From Guillardia theta CCMP2712 (Eukaryota > Cryptophyceae > Pyrenomonadales > Geminigeraceae): 64,000 nucleotides of DNA. The first letter of the stretch is position 1. Each line of letters opens with the position of its first letter. This document shows, one piece after another, positions 23,301-34,663 of this stretch. The DNA is taken from positions 197,643-261,642 of the forward strand of contig NW_005434604.1 in the NCBI RefSeq assembly GCF_000315625.1. The letters are read 5' to 3'. The notes under the pieces are model-generated. The model ran no database searches and had not been told where the DNA came from. It saw only the letters and a program-made list of their open reading frames with translations. The translations under genes and the position numbers were made by a program.

Positions 23301-26300
23301 GGATAGGAAGCACCACGCACACATCGCGCTTGCTCTTCTCTTCCGCCTCTCCGTTCCACTCCACCATGTTCTCCTTGAACGACACGATCCTCTTGCTGGA
23401 CTTCACAGTCTGCGCCTCCTTCTCGAGGTAGGAGGAGATCACCCCTGATGCAAACCGTCGGCCGACCCTCCTGCACACGGTCGAGACCGTCTCGGCCATC
23501 TCAGCAAAGAGAGGGAAGATGTGGATGTTTATCTTCTTGCATTGCACGTTGGCGATGATGCTCAGGTCTCCTTGCCTGTTCGCTCTCAACGAGCTGGGAA
23601 CCCTCCTCTCCGCTGATGGCTGCGAGCTGAACATGTTCCCGTTCACCGTCACCTTGGTATCCAGGATCTGCAGGCAGCTGATGTCGTTGGCCTTTCTGAA
23701 CGCCTCACTGGAGGAGATGTCGCTCAGATTGAGTGACCGAAGCTCCTTCTCTGACCCCGCCAGAGAGCATCCAGGGGGAAGAGTGAGGACAGTGAACTTG
23801 GGGAATGAGGCAGACACGACGCAACTCCAGTCTGAGACACTCGCTTCTTCTTCCTGGCTCTTGAGCTTGCATGCACCGCAGACAGCCTTCAGAGTCTGTG
23901 GGGAGACAAACTCCCAGGATTGCGGCAACTTCAAACAACTGTTGAGCTCCTTGATGTCATGACCTGAGCAAGCCCGAACAAACGTCACAACGGAGTGATA
24001 AGAAACTTGTTTCGACAGCTGGGAAGCAATACGCCGGTAGTCCTCGCTGGTGTGTCGTTGCAGATTCTTGATAGCTTGCGGAGACTTGAAGCGACTGTCC
24101 TTCCAGTTCCTCGGATCGTCGCTCTTGCTCCTTCTGAGGTGAGAGAGGTTCAAGTTGGGGAGGTCGTGTGAGGAGTCGGTGGAGAAGGAGTTGAACGACG
24201 ACGTTCTGTTCAGCTGGGAAGTTCGGACAGTGTCAGGCACAGCCTGATCGATGAGCATGCCGATGTTTCGCTTCATGATCGAGGTCCGTTGCCTGAGGTT
24301 GTCTTGAAACCGTTTGACAATCTCCGCGTACATGACAAGGAAGGGCAGCAGGGAGGCGATGCAGGTCTGATCCATGGCAGACAGGACGGCTCCGACATTC
24401 AGCTGCCAGTCATCGACCTCTGACACATCTGCTATCACCGTCTTGTTGAGGCTCAGCGTGAGGCCTTCGACAGAAACGATGAGCAGGTGCCGCAAGCTCT
24501 CATCCTCCTCAGCTCGGAGGAACGACTCTCCGATGACCCTGTGCATCATGCTGCTGGGCAGCCCGACTTGCTCTCTCAAGAAGGACCTGCTGTACCCCTG
24601 CATGCAGAAGAAGCAAAGAATCTTCCTCATCGAGAAGTCGACTGCAATCTTCTTCTCCTTCTTCATCGCTCCCTCCTGCTCTCCGTTGACGTTGGACTGC
24701 TGAATGAAGGGATCCTGCCATTCTGACAGGCTTATCTTCGACTTGATCGTCTTGAAGCCGAAGGCAAGGACAAGTTTGCTCAGCACCTCGTCCTCTTTCC
24801 CATTCTCCCTCTTCTTCCTCATCTCTGACCTCACGTTCCTCTGCTCAGGAGCTGTCGCCTCGTCCTCCGACAGCTTGAACAGTTTCAACTCCGTCCCATC
24901 CACATTCACCACCACCGTCTTCCTCCTCTCGTGCAAGGCGCTGAAGGCGTATGACGCAGACGGCGGAGAGTTCGCCCGCTTCATCCTACTCAAACATCCC
25001 TCCACAGAGCTGGTGAGATGAGGAAGGTTCTCTGCTAAGGAGAGGAGCTTCAACAGGGCTATGTCGCACACGCTCGCTTGCACCAGCCCTGCTGACACAC
25101 AGACTTGCTCTTCCACAAAGACGTCCTCTGACTTCCCGTCCTGGTTCAAGGAAGGGAGCTGCTCGTGCTGCAAAACCTTCCACCCGTTCACCCTGACCGT
25201 CTTCTCCCCGAGAAGCGTGTCTAGTTTCCTGTCGTAGTCATCCATGAATTGATCTTTGACGCGATCGAACTCCTTCTGGTCAAAAGTAGTGAAGGACTTA
25301 GGATGGAAGGGAGTGTACAGTCTCAACTTCGCCATCTTGACCGTCGCTGCCTTGGTGTTGGCACAAGAACAAGAGAAGTTCAGCGGGACTACCTCGTATG
25401 ACGTGGAAACTTGACCCGAAAACTCTTCTCTCTCCATCAAAGTGTCCGACACTTCTCGGAAGTCATCATCGCTGTCAAGGAGCGACCCGTCGGACGTTGA
25501 GAAAGAGGAAGCGTCGTCTGCAGTGATGAAGTCCGCAGCCGTCGTGTACACCTCGGAGGAGGGAGTCTTGGAGAAGGAGCGCTCTGAGATATTTCCTGGC
25601 CTCCCCCCAATCTTCTGCTTCTCATTTGCGATCACGTCGGCAAGCCTTCCAGTCTGCCTGTCGTTCTCAACCAGGAAGGTCAACTGGTTCTCGGCGTCCT
25701 CTTTTGATGTCGAGTACTTCTTGAACAGCCTGATCACCAACGAAGTCTGCACCCTGGCGAGCTCATAGCAGAGGGTGTTGGCATTGCAGGAACGATTCGG
25801 GAGGAGCGTGTTGAACACGTAGAACGGGTCCTTAGCAGCATCGCACAGGACAAGCTTGCACGAGGGTACCTGAACGATCTTGGCTGCATGATGCTCATTA
25901 CAGACGAGCGAGTCGCCCTTGACCTGCAGACCCTGAGACAGCTCGAGCTGGATCTTGTAGGAAGGGTCCGTGAGAGTGAGCGAGACGACGTCGACTTGGC
26001 AATCTAAGATATCGTAGGAGAGGCGACGCTGCCACAGTCTGCCTGGAACGACGTCGGTCTCGATGTTAAGAGGACGGTGATTGGACGACAGGAGCTGCTG
26101 GAAGAAGCCGAGCAACGACTGGAACTGAGTAGGAGACATCTCGCCATCGCACCTGCCGCACATGATCCTGGTGGATACATGATAGACCAGCTGCATGGGA
26201 TAAGACCCGAGGAGCTTCTTGTGGTGCAGCTCGATGCCGTCAATGCGCACAACCCCAGCAGAGCCCGGGCTCCTTGGTTTCTCCCTTACCTTGTCAGATG

Positions 26301-29070
26301 GACTCTTGAAGTGGAGGGAGGCCGGTGAGACGAGCAGGGTCAGGTCACTCTGTTGAGTTTGGTTGCGGATCTCGATGATGACTTCGTTGACATGTGCCGT
26401 TGCAAACGACTGCTTCCTTGCGGTGATGATCTCGTGCTCGGGGAGCTCTAGGGAGACATCGCACAGGGTGATGCGCAAAAAGGTTTCGTTCTTGTTGGGA
26501 ACCTGCTGATCCTGCTTGCGGAGAAACTGTTTTAGGAAGGTCTTCTGCTGCTTGTGATTCCAACCCCAGATGCCGTTCTTGTCCTTGGTAGCATTGAACT
26601 CCTTCCTTGTGACGGCGATCGAGCAGGACCCGAAGTAGTTGTTGATGAAGTTGCTGATGGTAGAGAGTGAGTGCCCGTGGGCAAACAGAACTACTCCATC
26701 CGCATCGATGTAGATCGAGGAGTTGTCGATATCAGCATAGCCCTTCCCGTTCCACTTGTGGCGGAGGACGCTTCCTGATACCCTCAGGCCCCTCCCCTTC
26801 AAGAACTCTGGGAGGGGGCCAGAGATGAACTGCGAGATGCTCCGAGGAGCTTCTTCCTTCATGATCCCATTCAGGCTCTCGACAGACACCACATACTGAG
26901 TCTCACTTTTCATGGCCTGCAAGACATCATTGCAAGTTCGGGTCTCCACCCTCAGCGACTTCGCCCTGAGCATCAGGATTGCGTTGTTGTCATCGTCGGC
27001 AAAATCGTTGACGACGTTGTCTTCGTTCACGATCAGGTTGACCTCAAGCTTGCCATCCATGTCCACAAACACTTTGACGATGTTGGGCATGAAACGCGCA
27101 GGGTCCACGTTAGCTTGCACTCCAGGAGGCTTCCAGATCCAATCGGAGATCAACGAGGCAATCAGTCTGTCATGATCTCTGAGCAGAATCAGCCTGCTGT
27201 TCGTGCTCTTGATCTTCCATGTGATCGTTCTTAGGTCGTTGTACCTCTTCCCGGACAGGACCGAGACGCTCAACTTGAACTTGGAAGCTTTCCAGAACAC
27301 ATTCTGAGACTTGACACTGACGATGCTGGTCGAGATGGACACATCTTCTACGAACTCAACATCCGTGAAGTTCTCGTGGAGAGATTGCTGCGAGTAGTGG
27401 AAGGGGACGAAGTTGTTGACAACAACGACCAGGGGGAGGGAGTCCACTCTGTCTCCCGGCAAGACTGAATTCAACACGTACTCCTCCTCCTCCTCCTCAG
27501 TCGATCCATCCTCAGACTTCTCGAAGCTCGTCTCCGTCGTCTCTGACGATGAAGTCCCGTCCTGCTCTAGAGCTTCAAGGTCCGAGTGCGACCCTCCTGA
27601 CCCTCCTTCCTCCTGCTGTTCGACTCCCTGGTCCTTACGTGGCGCCTCTGCACTATCCTGATCCTGCCTCCCTCCCCTCCCGAAAGTCTCGAACACGTCA
27701 GACGGGCACGATCGCCCGTCCTCCCTCGTGGTTCCGCTGAAGAACTTTAGGAAGGCGTCTGACTCGAGGTAACGAGTGTACGAGGATCTAGCGTCTACCT
27801 TCCTGCTGCTGGACTCCCTGCTGAACGGCAGCTTGAAGCGGACTGATCCCCGGATCTCAACTCTCGTCCTGAAGCCGCATCGATCTGACGTGTAACCTGC
27901 CTTTGCCCTCCTCGTTCGCCGCTCCTGGAAGTCAAATGGGAAATAGAAACTCTGAAGAATCGCCCTCTGCCTGTCTTCCCACGGTCCGTAGACGATCGTG
28001 GGATGTACGACTGTCAGTCTCAGGCCCCTTTCAAGATCCTGCACATGCTCCATTCCACAGAACTCCAACGGCTCATTCACTTCCCTGCGGAACCCTGACA
28101 GGTGGTCGTAGAACTTGAGGTGGATCAGCTGACTGGACAGGATCTCCTCGATACCCTCCCTCGACTTCACTCTCCCGCTGCTGTTCGTTCCGCTCTGCGC
28201 TCCTATCTCTGCCCTGCTCTGATCGTCGTTCTCACCCCCTTCCATCGAACTTCTTCCACAATCTGACATGTTGTCGTTGCCGTCCACCAGGTGCTGAAGG
28301 AACGGAAACGCGTCCTTGAACCCGGCAACCATGCCGTGCCACACGTGCGAAGCTTCCCAGGAGAAGAGGTGGGAGCGAAAGGTCCTGCGAGGGTCCCCCG
28401 GCCGGAAGAAGTCCTCTTGAAATCCCTCGTTCTCGCATACCTTCACCTTGACGCCGACTATGTCCAAGTCAAGCTCAACACGGCTACAGAGCCTCTTGTC
28501 CTGGTGCAGAGCAAACTTCCCCTTGGCCGCCTCGAATCCCAGGATGACCATGGTCGGTAAGCTCGGGTTGCCGATAGTGATAGTCCCCATGTTGATTCTG
28601 ATCCCGATCATGCGAGCAAGCCAGAAGATCCCTGAAGCCCTTGGCGGGAGGCTCTCCTCGATCTCAACGGTCTCGTTCCTTGATCTTCCCAGCAGCTCTT
28701 CGAGGATGTTGTACTTGGCTGTGTTGTTGACAAGAGCGCATTCCAGCCCACTCAGATTGAGAATCATCGTCGTGCCGTCCCTGGCCCACTCCCGCCACCA
28801 GGCGATCGAAAGGTACCCACTTACAGCTCGAAAGTTCATGTTCGGAGTTGATATCTTGATCTCTCCTACACTGATGCACCCTCTCAGCACAGCAAAGTGG
28901 ATGCCCTTGATGTCGATTAGAACGTTTCTGTGAAAGACCAGGTGGTTGAGAAGAAAAGATATCAGGAAGCCTATCAGGCGAGAAGAGAAGAACAAGAAGA
29001 ACACCATCCATGCTGAAAAGAGAATGCTGAAGCCTACAAAGTTGTAGACATCATTCTGGTCTAGAGCCAT
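17370..29070 (-). CDS. BLTP1: Giant bridge-like lipid transfer protein (BLTP1/Csf1/tweek family)
   Basis: Family members form a long hydrophobic groove that carries bulk lipid between the ER and other membranes. The N-terminus has one membrane anchor (about residues 8-38) followed by the family hallmark: a chorein-like segment with IDIKGIHFAVLRGCISVGEI, then GYLSIAWWREW, and, within the first 400 residues, TIVYGPWEDRQRAILQSFYF. The first exon, 29070-19365, is open for over 3,230 codons. The C-terminal part is split: one exon at 19315-19204, then several more joined by short introns. Recognisable tail pieces are GAIAIVGEEIHVTCFDSS, NVDFYQYEYLQQLFKRYK and SEVPIDIITILSWLGIRKR. It ends LKGMDPHGVTDK with the stop at 17370-17372. 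I estimate about 3,600 residues. Start: first ATG (MALDQNDV); upstream in-frame codons lack ATG. A 22-bp direct repeat sits in an intron at 19148-19193. Confidence 0.92.
19148..19193. repeat. 22-bp direct repeat, two copies
   Basis: CAAGCAAACATATGCATGACTG-type unit occurs at 19148-19169 and 19172-19193, exact, with a 2-bp spacer. It lies in an intron of the lipid-transfer gene, close to the 19204 exon end. Each unit contains the palindrome ATATGCAT. Confidence 0.85.
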
Positions 29071-29731
29071 GGCTGCCGCGTTCGCAGTTACGGAGTTTAC
29101 AGCTCTACGACCGTCCTCTAACAGTGCTTGCCACTGGCTGGAGTTCGATCGGATGCCCACTTCTCTTCATGGCCTCTTGTCTTCACCATCATTGCCTAGT
29201 GCAGTCATGGATCTCTCCTCGCTCCTTCAGCACGTCTCCTCAGCCTCCCTCCCTACCTCCATCTTCTGCGTCGAAGCTTCAGTGCTGATCCCCCGTCAGC
29301 AAGGAGATTATTCTTCATTGTTTCCTCCGGTCGGAGGAAGAATCCGCGATTGCCGGTTGACCACTGATCCTGTATGAGGGGCATCCAGCAGGCATCCAGG
29401 GCAATCAGGGCAATCGAAATAGTGGGGATGAGGGGCACACGACTCTTCACTGGCGCGGAATGCGGAGCTACGGGACCATTGCTCCTGGCATGGTGAGCAT
29501 GGGGAGGAGAAGATTTTGGCGGAAAGAAGAAGAATGCAGATATGATCTCCTATTCTATGCTCTGTCTTCTTCTTCCACCGCCGAATCCTGCAAGAGAAAT
29601 GAATCATGGCATCTCAACTTCTTTTGTTGTGTTCGCTGTTTGTCACGTTATCTGGATTATGAGCGATAGTTTGCGTCCACGTTGTGATACTTGGACGAGC
29701 AATTTTGTTGTTGTATTTGGGCTATGTTGAT
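29071..29731. other. Divergent intergenic region
   Basis: This 660-bp stretch lies between the starts of the lipid-transfer gene (-) and the secreted-protein gene (+) and should contain both promoters. Open frames here are short and without domains. I see no TATA box or other recognisable promoter element. Confidence 0.45.
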
Positions 29732-30871
29732 ATGGTTGGGCAGGAGCTCGCTCAGCGCTCTTCCTTCTCCTTGAGGAGGGGGGCTGTGGCTATCGCAGGT
29801 ATGGTCAATGTTCCCACCGATTCCAGCCTGAAGCCTGGTTGCAGTGTCTTTCTTGGCTGTTCTTGCTCTTGCTCATGTTGCCATCAACGACAACTCCAGA
29901 GCGTAAGCGTGACATGTCGCACCATGTTCGCCAGCTGACGCGACAAATGAAGCTCTGTCCTCGAGTACCATGGTGCCTTGAACCCAATGAACAACCCAGC
30001 ACTCGGTACCAACAAGGTAACTTCCTGCGATGAGGGATGGCAGAGGTGAACGTGCACAAGGGTGGCCTCGGTACCGGAGAATACAACTTCATCAATGGAG
30101 AGAATCCTGATGCGCCTGAACATCCAGGTTGGACAGATCCAGTCCCTGTGACCACTCTGTTGAGTTGTTTTGCTCTTCCTATCATATTCAAATCCATCTG
30201 CGCCCTTTGACACGTTGTATCGTCACAGCTGGATATCAGTGGGCTACCACTATGACGGCCAACGGCCCGGTAAGCCTCAGCAGCTTCAGCAGGTACAGAA
30301 ACTGACACGTCGTTTCAATGGCAGGAATACGGACATGGAAGCGACTGGATCTATCAGAATGGTTGGGAGAATCCTGGACCAGGAACAATCAAGTGAATAG
30401 CGGAGATGTGCTGACAAATGTTGTTGTTGTTGATCGCTGTGTTAGGGGTCCGTCGTCCTACTACTATAACGAGTATATGGACGATGCTGACACGGTGAGA
30501 TCGAACGATTCCATGTTGCCTGCTCTCTGATTGAAGTGGACAGGCTGTCGGCGAGAACGTTCCAGAGGAAGACCTGGTAAGATCAGCTTGCTGGGAGCAT
30601 GTGCGAAAGAACCTGTCAGTGATGTTTGATCGCTTCTTCAGGAATACAATGAGAACCAGGTCGACAATGAGAGGTCTCTCCCTGACCACAGCACCTCCAA
30701 CCCGTACACCTATGCTTCTTCTCAGGGAGTGGTGAGGCTCTCGTTTGCCGTTCCTCGAAACCTCGCGTCATCTGAGCTCGTGTGACTTTTTTCCAGCTCA
30801 CTGGCCCCAACGGCGTGGATCAGATCTTGAACTTTGACGACTACCTCATGAATTCCAACGGAATTTATTGA
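29732..30871 (+). CDS. Secreted or lumenal acidic Tyr/Asn-rich protein, unknown family
   Basis: I do not recognise this family. Nine exons join with consistent phases. The protein starts MVGQELAQRSSFSLRRG, followed by a hydrophobic core (AVAIAVSFLAVLALAHVA) that looks like a signal peptide or anchor. The mature part contains EYHGALNPMNNPALGTNK, GGLGTGEYNFINGENPDAP, GYQWATTMTANGP, EYGHGSDWIYQNGWENPG, YYYNEYMDDADT and ends LNFDDYLMNSNGIY. It is rich in Tyr, Asn, Asp, Glu and Gly, has few Cys or Lys, and repeats Y/N/G/P turns, so it may be extended or extracellular. One assembled junction (HP-AGYQW) depends on a donor at about 30134. The gene lies between the divergent lipid-transfer gene and the photolyase. 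A cell-surface or extracellular role is only a guess. Confidence 0.7.
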
Positions 30872-31233
30872 GGAGATATGAAGAAGGATTGTTATTAGGT
30901 GTCAGTGAAACTGACGAAATGTCCATCATGTCCCCCTCTACGGAGTCCCTCTTTCTGTGACGGTTGACATATGCGGTTTACATACCGGCGGACTGTTTGC
31001 TCTGGTAGGGAGGATTATTGTCAACCTCGTGTCTTGGCTGATACCACTGTAGAGAGCTAATCTCTGATGCTTTGAGGTCTCTGTTCACTGACAGAATTCC
31101 ATCCTTGAAACACTGAGTAGTGTCCGTACATCATCACCCAGAGTCTGGCAGCCTGAGAATAGCATGATCGAGTTGGTTGAAGGCTCGTCGCTACATGGCA
31201 CTCATGGTTGGACAGCAACCCCATGACTCGCAG
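30872..31233. other. Spacer upstream of photolyase
   Basis: No gene supported. An ATG at 31195 opens a short frame into the photolyase region but is out of phase with it. The missing first exon of the photolyase may lie here. Confidence 0.4.
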
Positions 31234-33900
31234 AAGAAGACTCAACTTCTTCCTGTGACCATGACCGATTTACGCTGGAGTATCGGGCCCGCCTCAACAA
31301 GGGGGCCGCAGGCATGGCAAGGGAGCGAACGCTGAAGGAGGTGGTGAAGGAAGGGTTGTACGTGCTGTACTGGATGAGCGCTGCTCAGCGAACAAGAGAA
31401 AACCATGCTCTGCAGCACGCCATCTCCATCAGCAACCACATGCAGAAACCTCTCTGGGTCATCTTCTGCCTCTTCGAGAAGTACCCCGAGGCGAATGAGA
31501 GGTGAGGGGCGGGTGGGGAAGTTCAAGGGCTGACCTGTCCGGGCAGGCACTTCACCTTCATGGTAGAAGGGCTACGAGAAGTTTCCTTGAACCTGCAGAG
31601 GCAGGGCATCAAGTTTACAGTCGTCAAAGGAAGGCCACCCGATCCCATCCTTCTGCTTCAAGACAAGTCCTGCTGCACTGTGCTCGATTGTGGGTATACA
31701 AGGACAGTGCGAGGGTGGAGGAAAGAACTTCTTGCCAAGTCATCAACGAAGATCGTCCTCGTTGAGGGAGAGGTGAAACAACAATCGTGTTCGAGCACGC
31801 CAATTCATTGACGTGTACAGGTTGTTGTTCCAACTGATGTGGCGTCCAAAGTACAAGAGCCGGCGGCAGCGACTTTCAGGCCGAAGGTTTCAAAGTGGAT
31901 CGACGTGAGACTTGCCCTGTTTGAAAGCTGTCTGAGCTTCAGCACAGAAATATCTGGTCTCTGCAGGCGAGCAGCGCGTCTTATTCCCTTCGGTGGACAT
32001 GGACTTTGAAAGCAACTTTGACAAGCATGACGATCTCGAGCTGATGGACATGAGCTTGCCTCTCGACGAGATCATGAGCAAGGTAAAAGTATCCCTGTCA
32101 CTCGGCTGATTGCTCATGTGTGCTGCGCATGCGAACTCGAGCAGCTGGTGGTGGATCGGACTGTACCTCCTTGCTCCTGCTTCCTCCAAGGAGGAGAGAC
32201 GCGAGTGAGTTGGTGAAGGATCGTGCTGTCAGAGTGATGGAGATCCTGCAAGGCTGAAGAGCTCTTGTCAAAGTTTTTGACTTCGGGAGCTGACGGAAAG
32301 GCAATCAATGAGTACCAGCTGAAGAGGAACGATCCGAGCTTGCGCAAGTAGCTGCGCCTGTCCTCCGATACCAGCTGACCAGTGCCCAGGCAGAGCCATC
32401 TGTCTCCTTACCTTCAGTTCGGTCAGATCTCTCCCGTTAGAATCGCAATGAAGGCCAGAGAGTTCGCCTCCAAGTTCCCCGAGCACAGACAAGACGTCGA
32501 TGTCTTCCTCGAGGAGCTGATTGTCCGACGAGAGTTCGCGGTCAACTTCGTCCTCCACAACCCCAGCTACGACTCGTCAGTTGCTCCCCCACTGGTCCCC
32601 CACCTGACGACACTGACCCTGCCTCGCTCAGACCTTTGTCCCTGCCTGACTGGGCGCGAAGTGGCCTCGGGTCCAGGGCTCTCCTCCTCGAGCTCTGCTG
32701 ACTCATGCCCTAGGGACCACGCTCACGAGAAGCGGACGCACACGTATACTGAAGAGCAGCTGGAGCAGGGCAGGACGCACGATCAATACTGGAATGCTGC
32801 TCAGGTGGGATGGGATGCTGGTGGAAGTCTGCTGGAGTGCTGACCAAGCTCATCAGTTCGAGATGATCATAACGGGGAAGATGCATAACTACATGAGGAT
32901 GTACTGGGCCAAGCAGGTCTGCGAGGGGAGAAGAGGGGAGAGGAGGGGAAGAGAATGGGAGCGGAAGCTTTTGATGTCCGGTTGCAGGTGATCTTGTGGA
33001 TGGACAAGTGGGAGGATGCGTATAGATTCCTGGTGGCTCAGAACAATAAGTGGGAGCTGGATGGAAGAGGAAAGGTCGCGGGGAGATCCTAAGGGCGACT
33101 GATTGTTGCTTCAGGGGCGAACGCCTTTGCAGGGGTAGCATGGTGCTTCGGGCATGCAGACCGGTACCTCCTCCTCGACACTCCTCCTCTCTCCATATCT
33201 TTCGAGCTGTCTCCCCCCTGGTTCATCCGTTCCCGCCACCTCCCCTCCCCTCCACCTCCTCCCTTTCCTCTTCCTCGCCCTCCCACATCGCTCATCCCCT
33301 CTCCTCCCTCGCTGCTCTAAGGAGGAATCGTCGCAGGCCCTTTCCCGAGCGGCCCGTGCTGGGTCCAGTGCGATGGTGAGGAGTATTCGAGGTCTCGCTT
33401 TTTGATGGGCGGCGATGGCAGCATGACGGCGGGTGGCCTCGAGAAGAAGTTTGACGTGTCGGGGTACCTGAAGAGGATCGAGCATCTGCGAAAGGGTATC
33501 GACGAAGGTAAAGGAGCACGAGCACGCCTGCCTATGACTCTTGGCGACAGGTCGAGTATTTGTGATCCCCGAAGCCCTGGTAACCCTCTCCCTTTGATCT
33601 CAAGGCTTCTGAGTGTCTTGTCTGCAGAAGTTCGTGCGGCTCGCCACAGTCACGTCCTTCTTCTCTCCGGGAAAAGGTGAAGGCTCTCCTCCTCCCTCCC
33701 CTCCGTGAGCTGTGGGTGTAGCAGCAGCATCTTCTGCTGGAGAAGGGTCTCCTCAGGCTCGCAGCAAGAGAGCATCGAGTGAAATCGAGGATACCAGTCG
33801 CAAAGTTGCACCCAAGCGAAAAACAGAGAAAGAAGCGATCAAGATTCCACGTCCTCCTTCACAACTTTCTATCTCTGACATGTTCCGAAAAAAGACATGA
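31234..33900 (+). CDS. PHR2: Class II CPD photolyase with extended C-terminal tail
   Basis: The enzyme splits UV-induced cyclobutane pyrimidine dimers using FAD and light. Class II motifs appear in order: YVLYWMSAAQRTRENHAL, FTFMVEGLREV, the GGE motif, LSPYLQFGQISPVR, FLEELIVRREFAVNF, TEEQLEQGRTHDQYWNAAQ, GKMHNYMRMYWAKQ, AFAGVAWCFG, PFPERPVLGPVR and GGLEKKFDV. About 12 exons join in frame. One junction (33070-33114) needs a GA-AG intron or a base error: the donor reads GAAAGG where GTAAGG would be perfect. Beyond the conserved domain there is an exon with KFVRLATVTSFFSPGK and a basic tail (KRKTEKEAIK) ending SQLSISDMFRKKT. The tail resembles a nuclear signal plus PCNA-binding motifs. The N-terminus is uncertain: coding similarity begins around 31280, there is no in-frame ATG before MARERT at 31314, and an upstream exon is likely. 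Confidence 0.9.
33070..33114 (+). other. Candidate non-canonical GA-AG intron
   Basis: Frame continuity in the photolyase (LDGR-GANAFAGVAW) requires removing these 45 nt, a typical intron length here, with acceptor TTCAG. The donor is G followed by GAAAGG. The alternative GT donor at 33076 breaks the frame. Confidence 0.45.
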
Positions 33901-34663
33901 TGCGAAATTAATGGTCATATCAACTTCTCTAGTGCTTCAAGAGGAGAGTTCATCAGACGAGGCAGGTCGCACGAGGAGAGGAACCGGAATCATGTAGTTT
34001 ATGTGACATGTTAGTGATAGCTCTTGATTGCATCATTTCCTGTGCATCTCCTCTCTTCCTCTCCTCTCCCTCTCCTCCTCACGATCCCTGGATTCGTATC
34101 CCTACCATACAAGGGATCCGATCTGGGGGTTGTAATTGAGGGTAGGGTGGTTGTTGGCTTACGTTTCGAGGGTGGTATGGACGAATGACCCCTTCATTCA
34201 TCTGACTATCTGTGCTCTGAAATAGGGAGGGGTGATGTCATTCGAGGTAATCGGATCAATGTATGGGGTGGGGTACTCTGCCAGTGGTAGGTATAAGAAC
34301 AATGGAGGCGGCGAGAGAGGAAAGAATGGAGTGCAGGAAACAATAATGTAGAGGAGGCGAGGAGGCGCAGGACGACGCAATTCAGATGGGTAGGAAGGAG
34401 AAGCTATGAAAGTCATGGTAGAAGGTGGAAGAAAGGCAAAACACGGTTAGGGTACAGGTAGACGACAGGCCATAGCATACAGGAAGGCAGAGGAATTGGT
34501 ATTCAGCGATTGTACAGTTTAGATGGATGATAATGGAAGAGCAATGAGCACTGATGCAATGATCTACAATTATCTTTACGTGTTGGAAAGAGATTTTTTC
34601 AAGCAGAGAGGTCTTTCCCTTTGCAAAAAAAATGCTTGACTCTTGTGTATCCTCAAGGACGCC
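33901..34663. other. Spacer upstream of the PsbP-like gene
   Basis: Contains a G-run block (about 34120-34290) and no supported gene. The segment just before 34664 presumably holds the promoter, but no element is recognisable. Confidence 0.45.

Noticed and set aside
21121-28933. Many 80-160-codon open frames on the + strand
   Set aside because: They lie antisense to the giant BLTP1-like exon and are its shadows.
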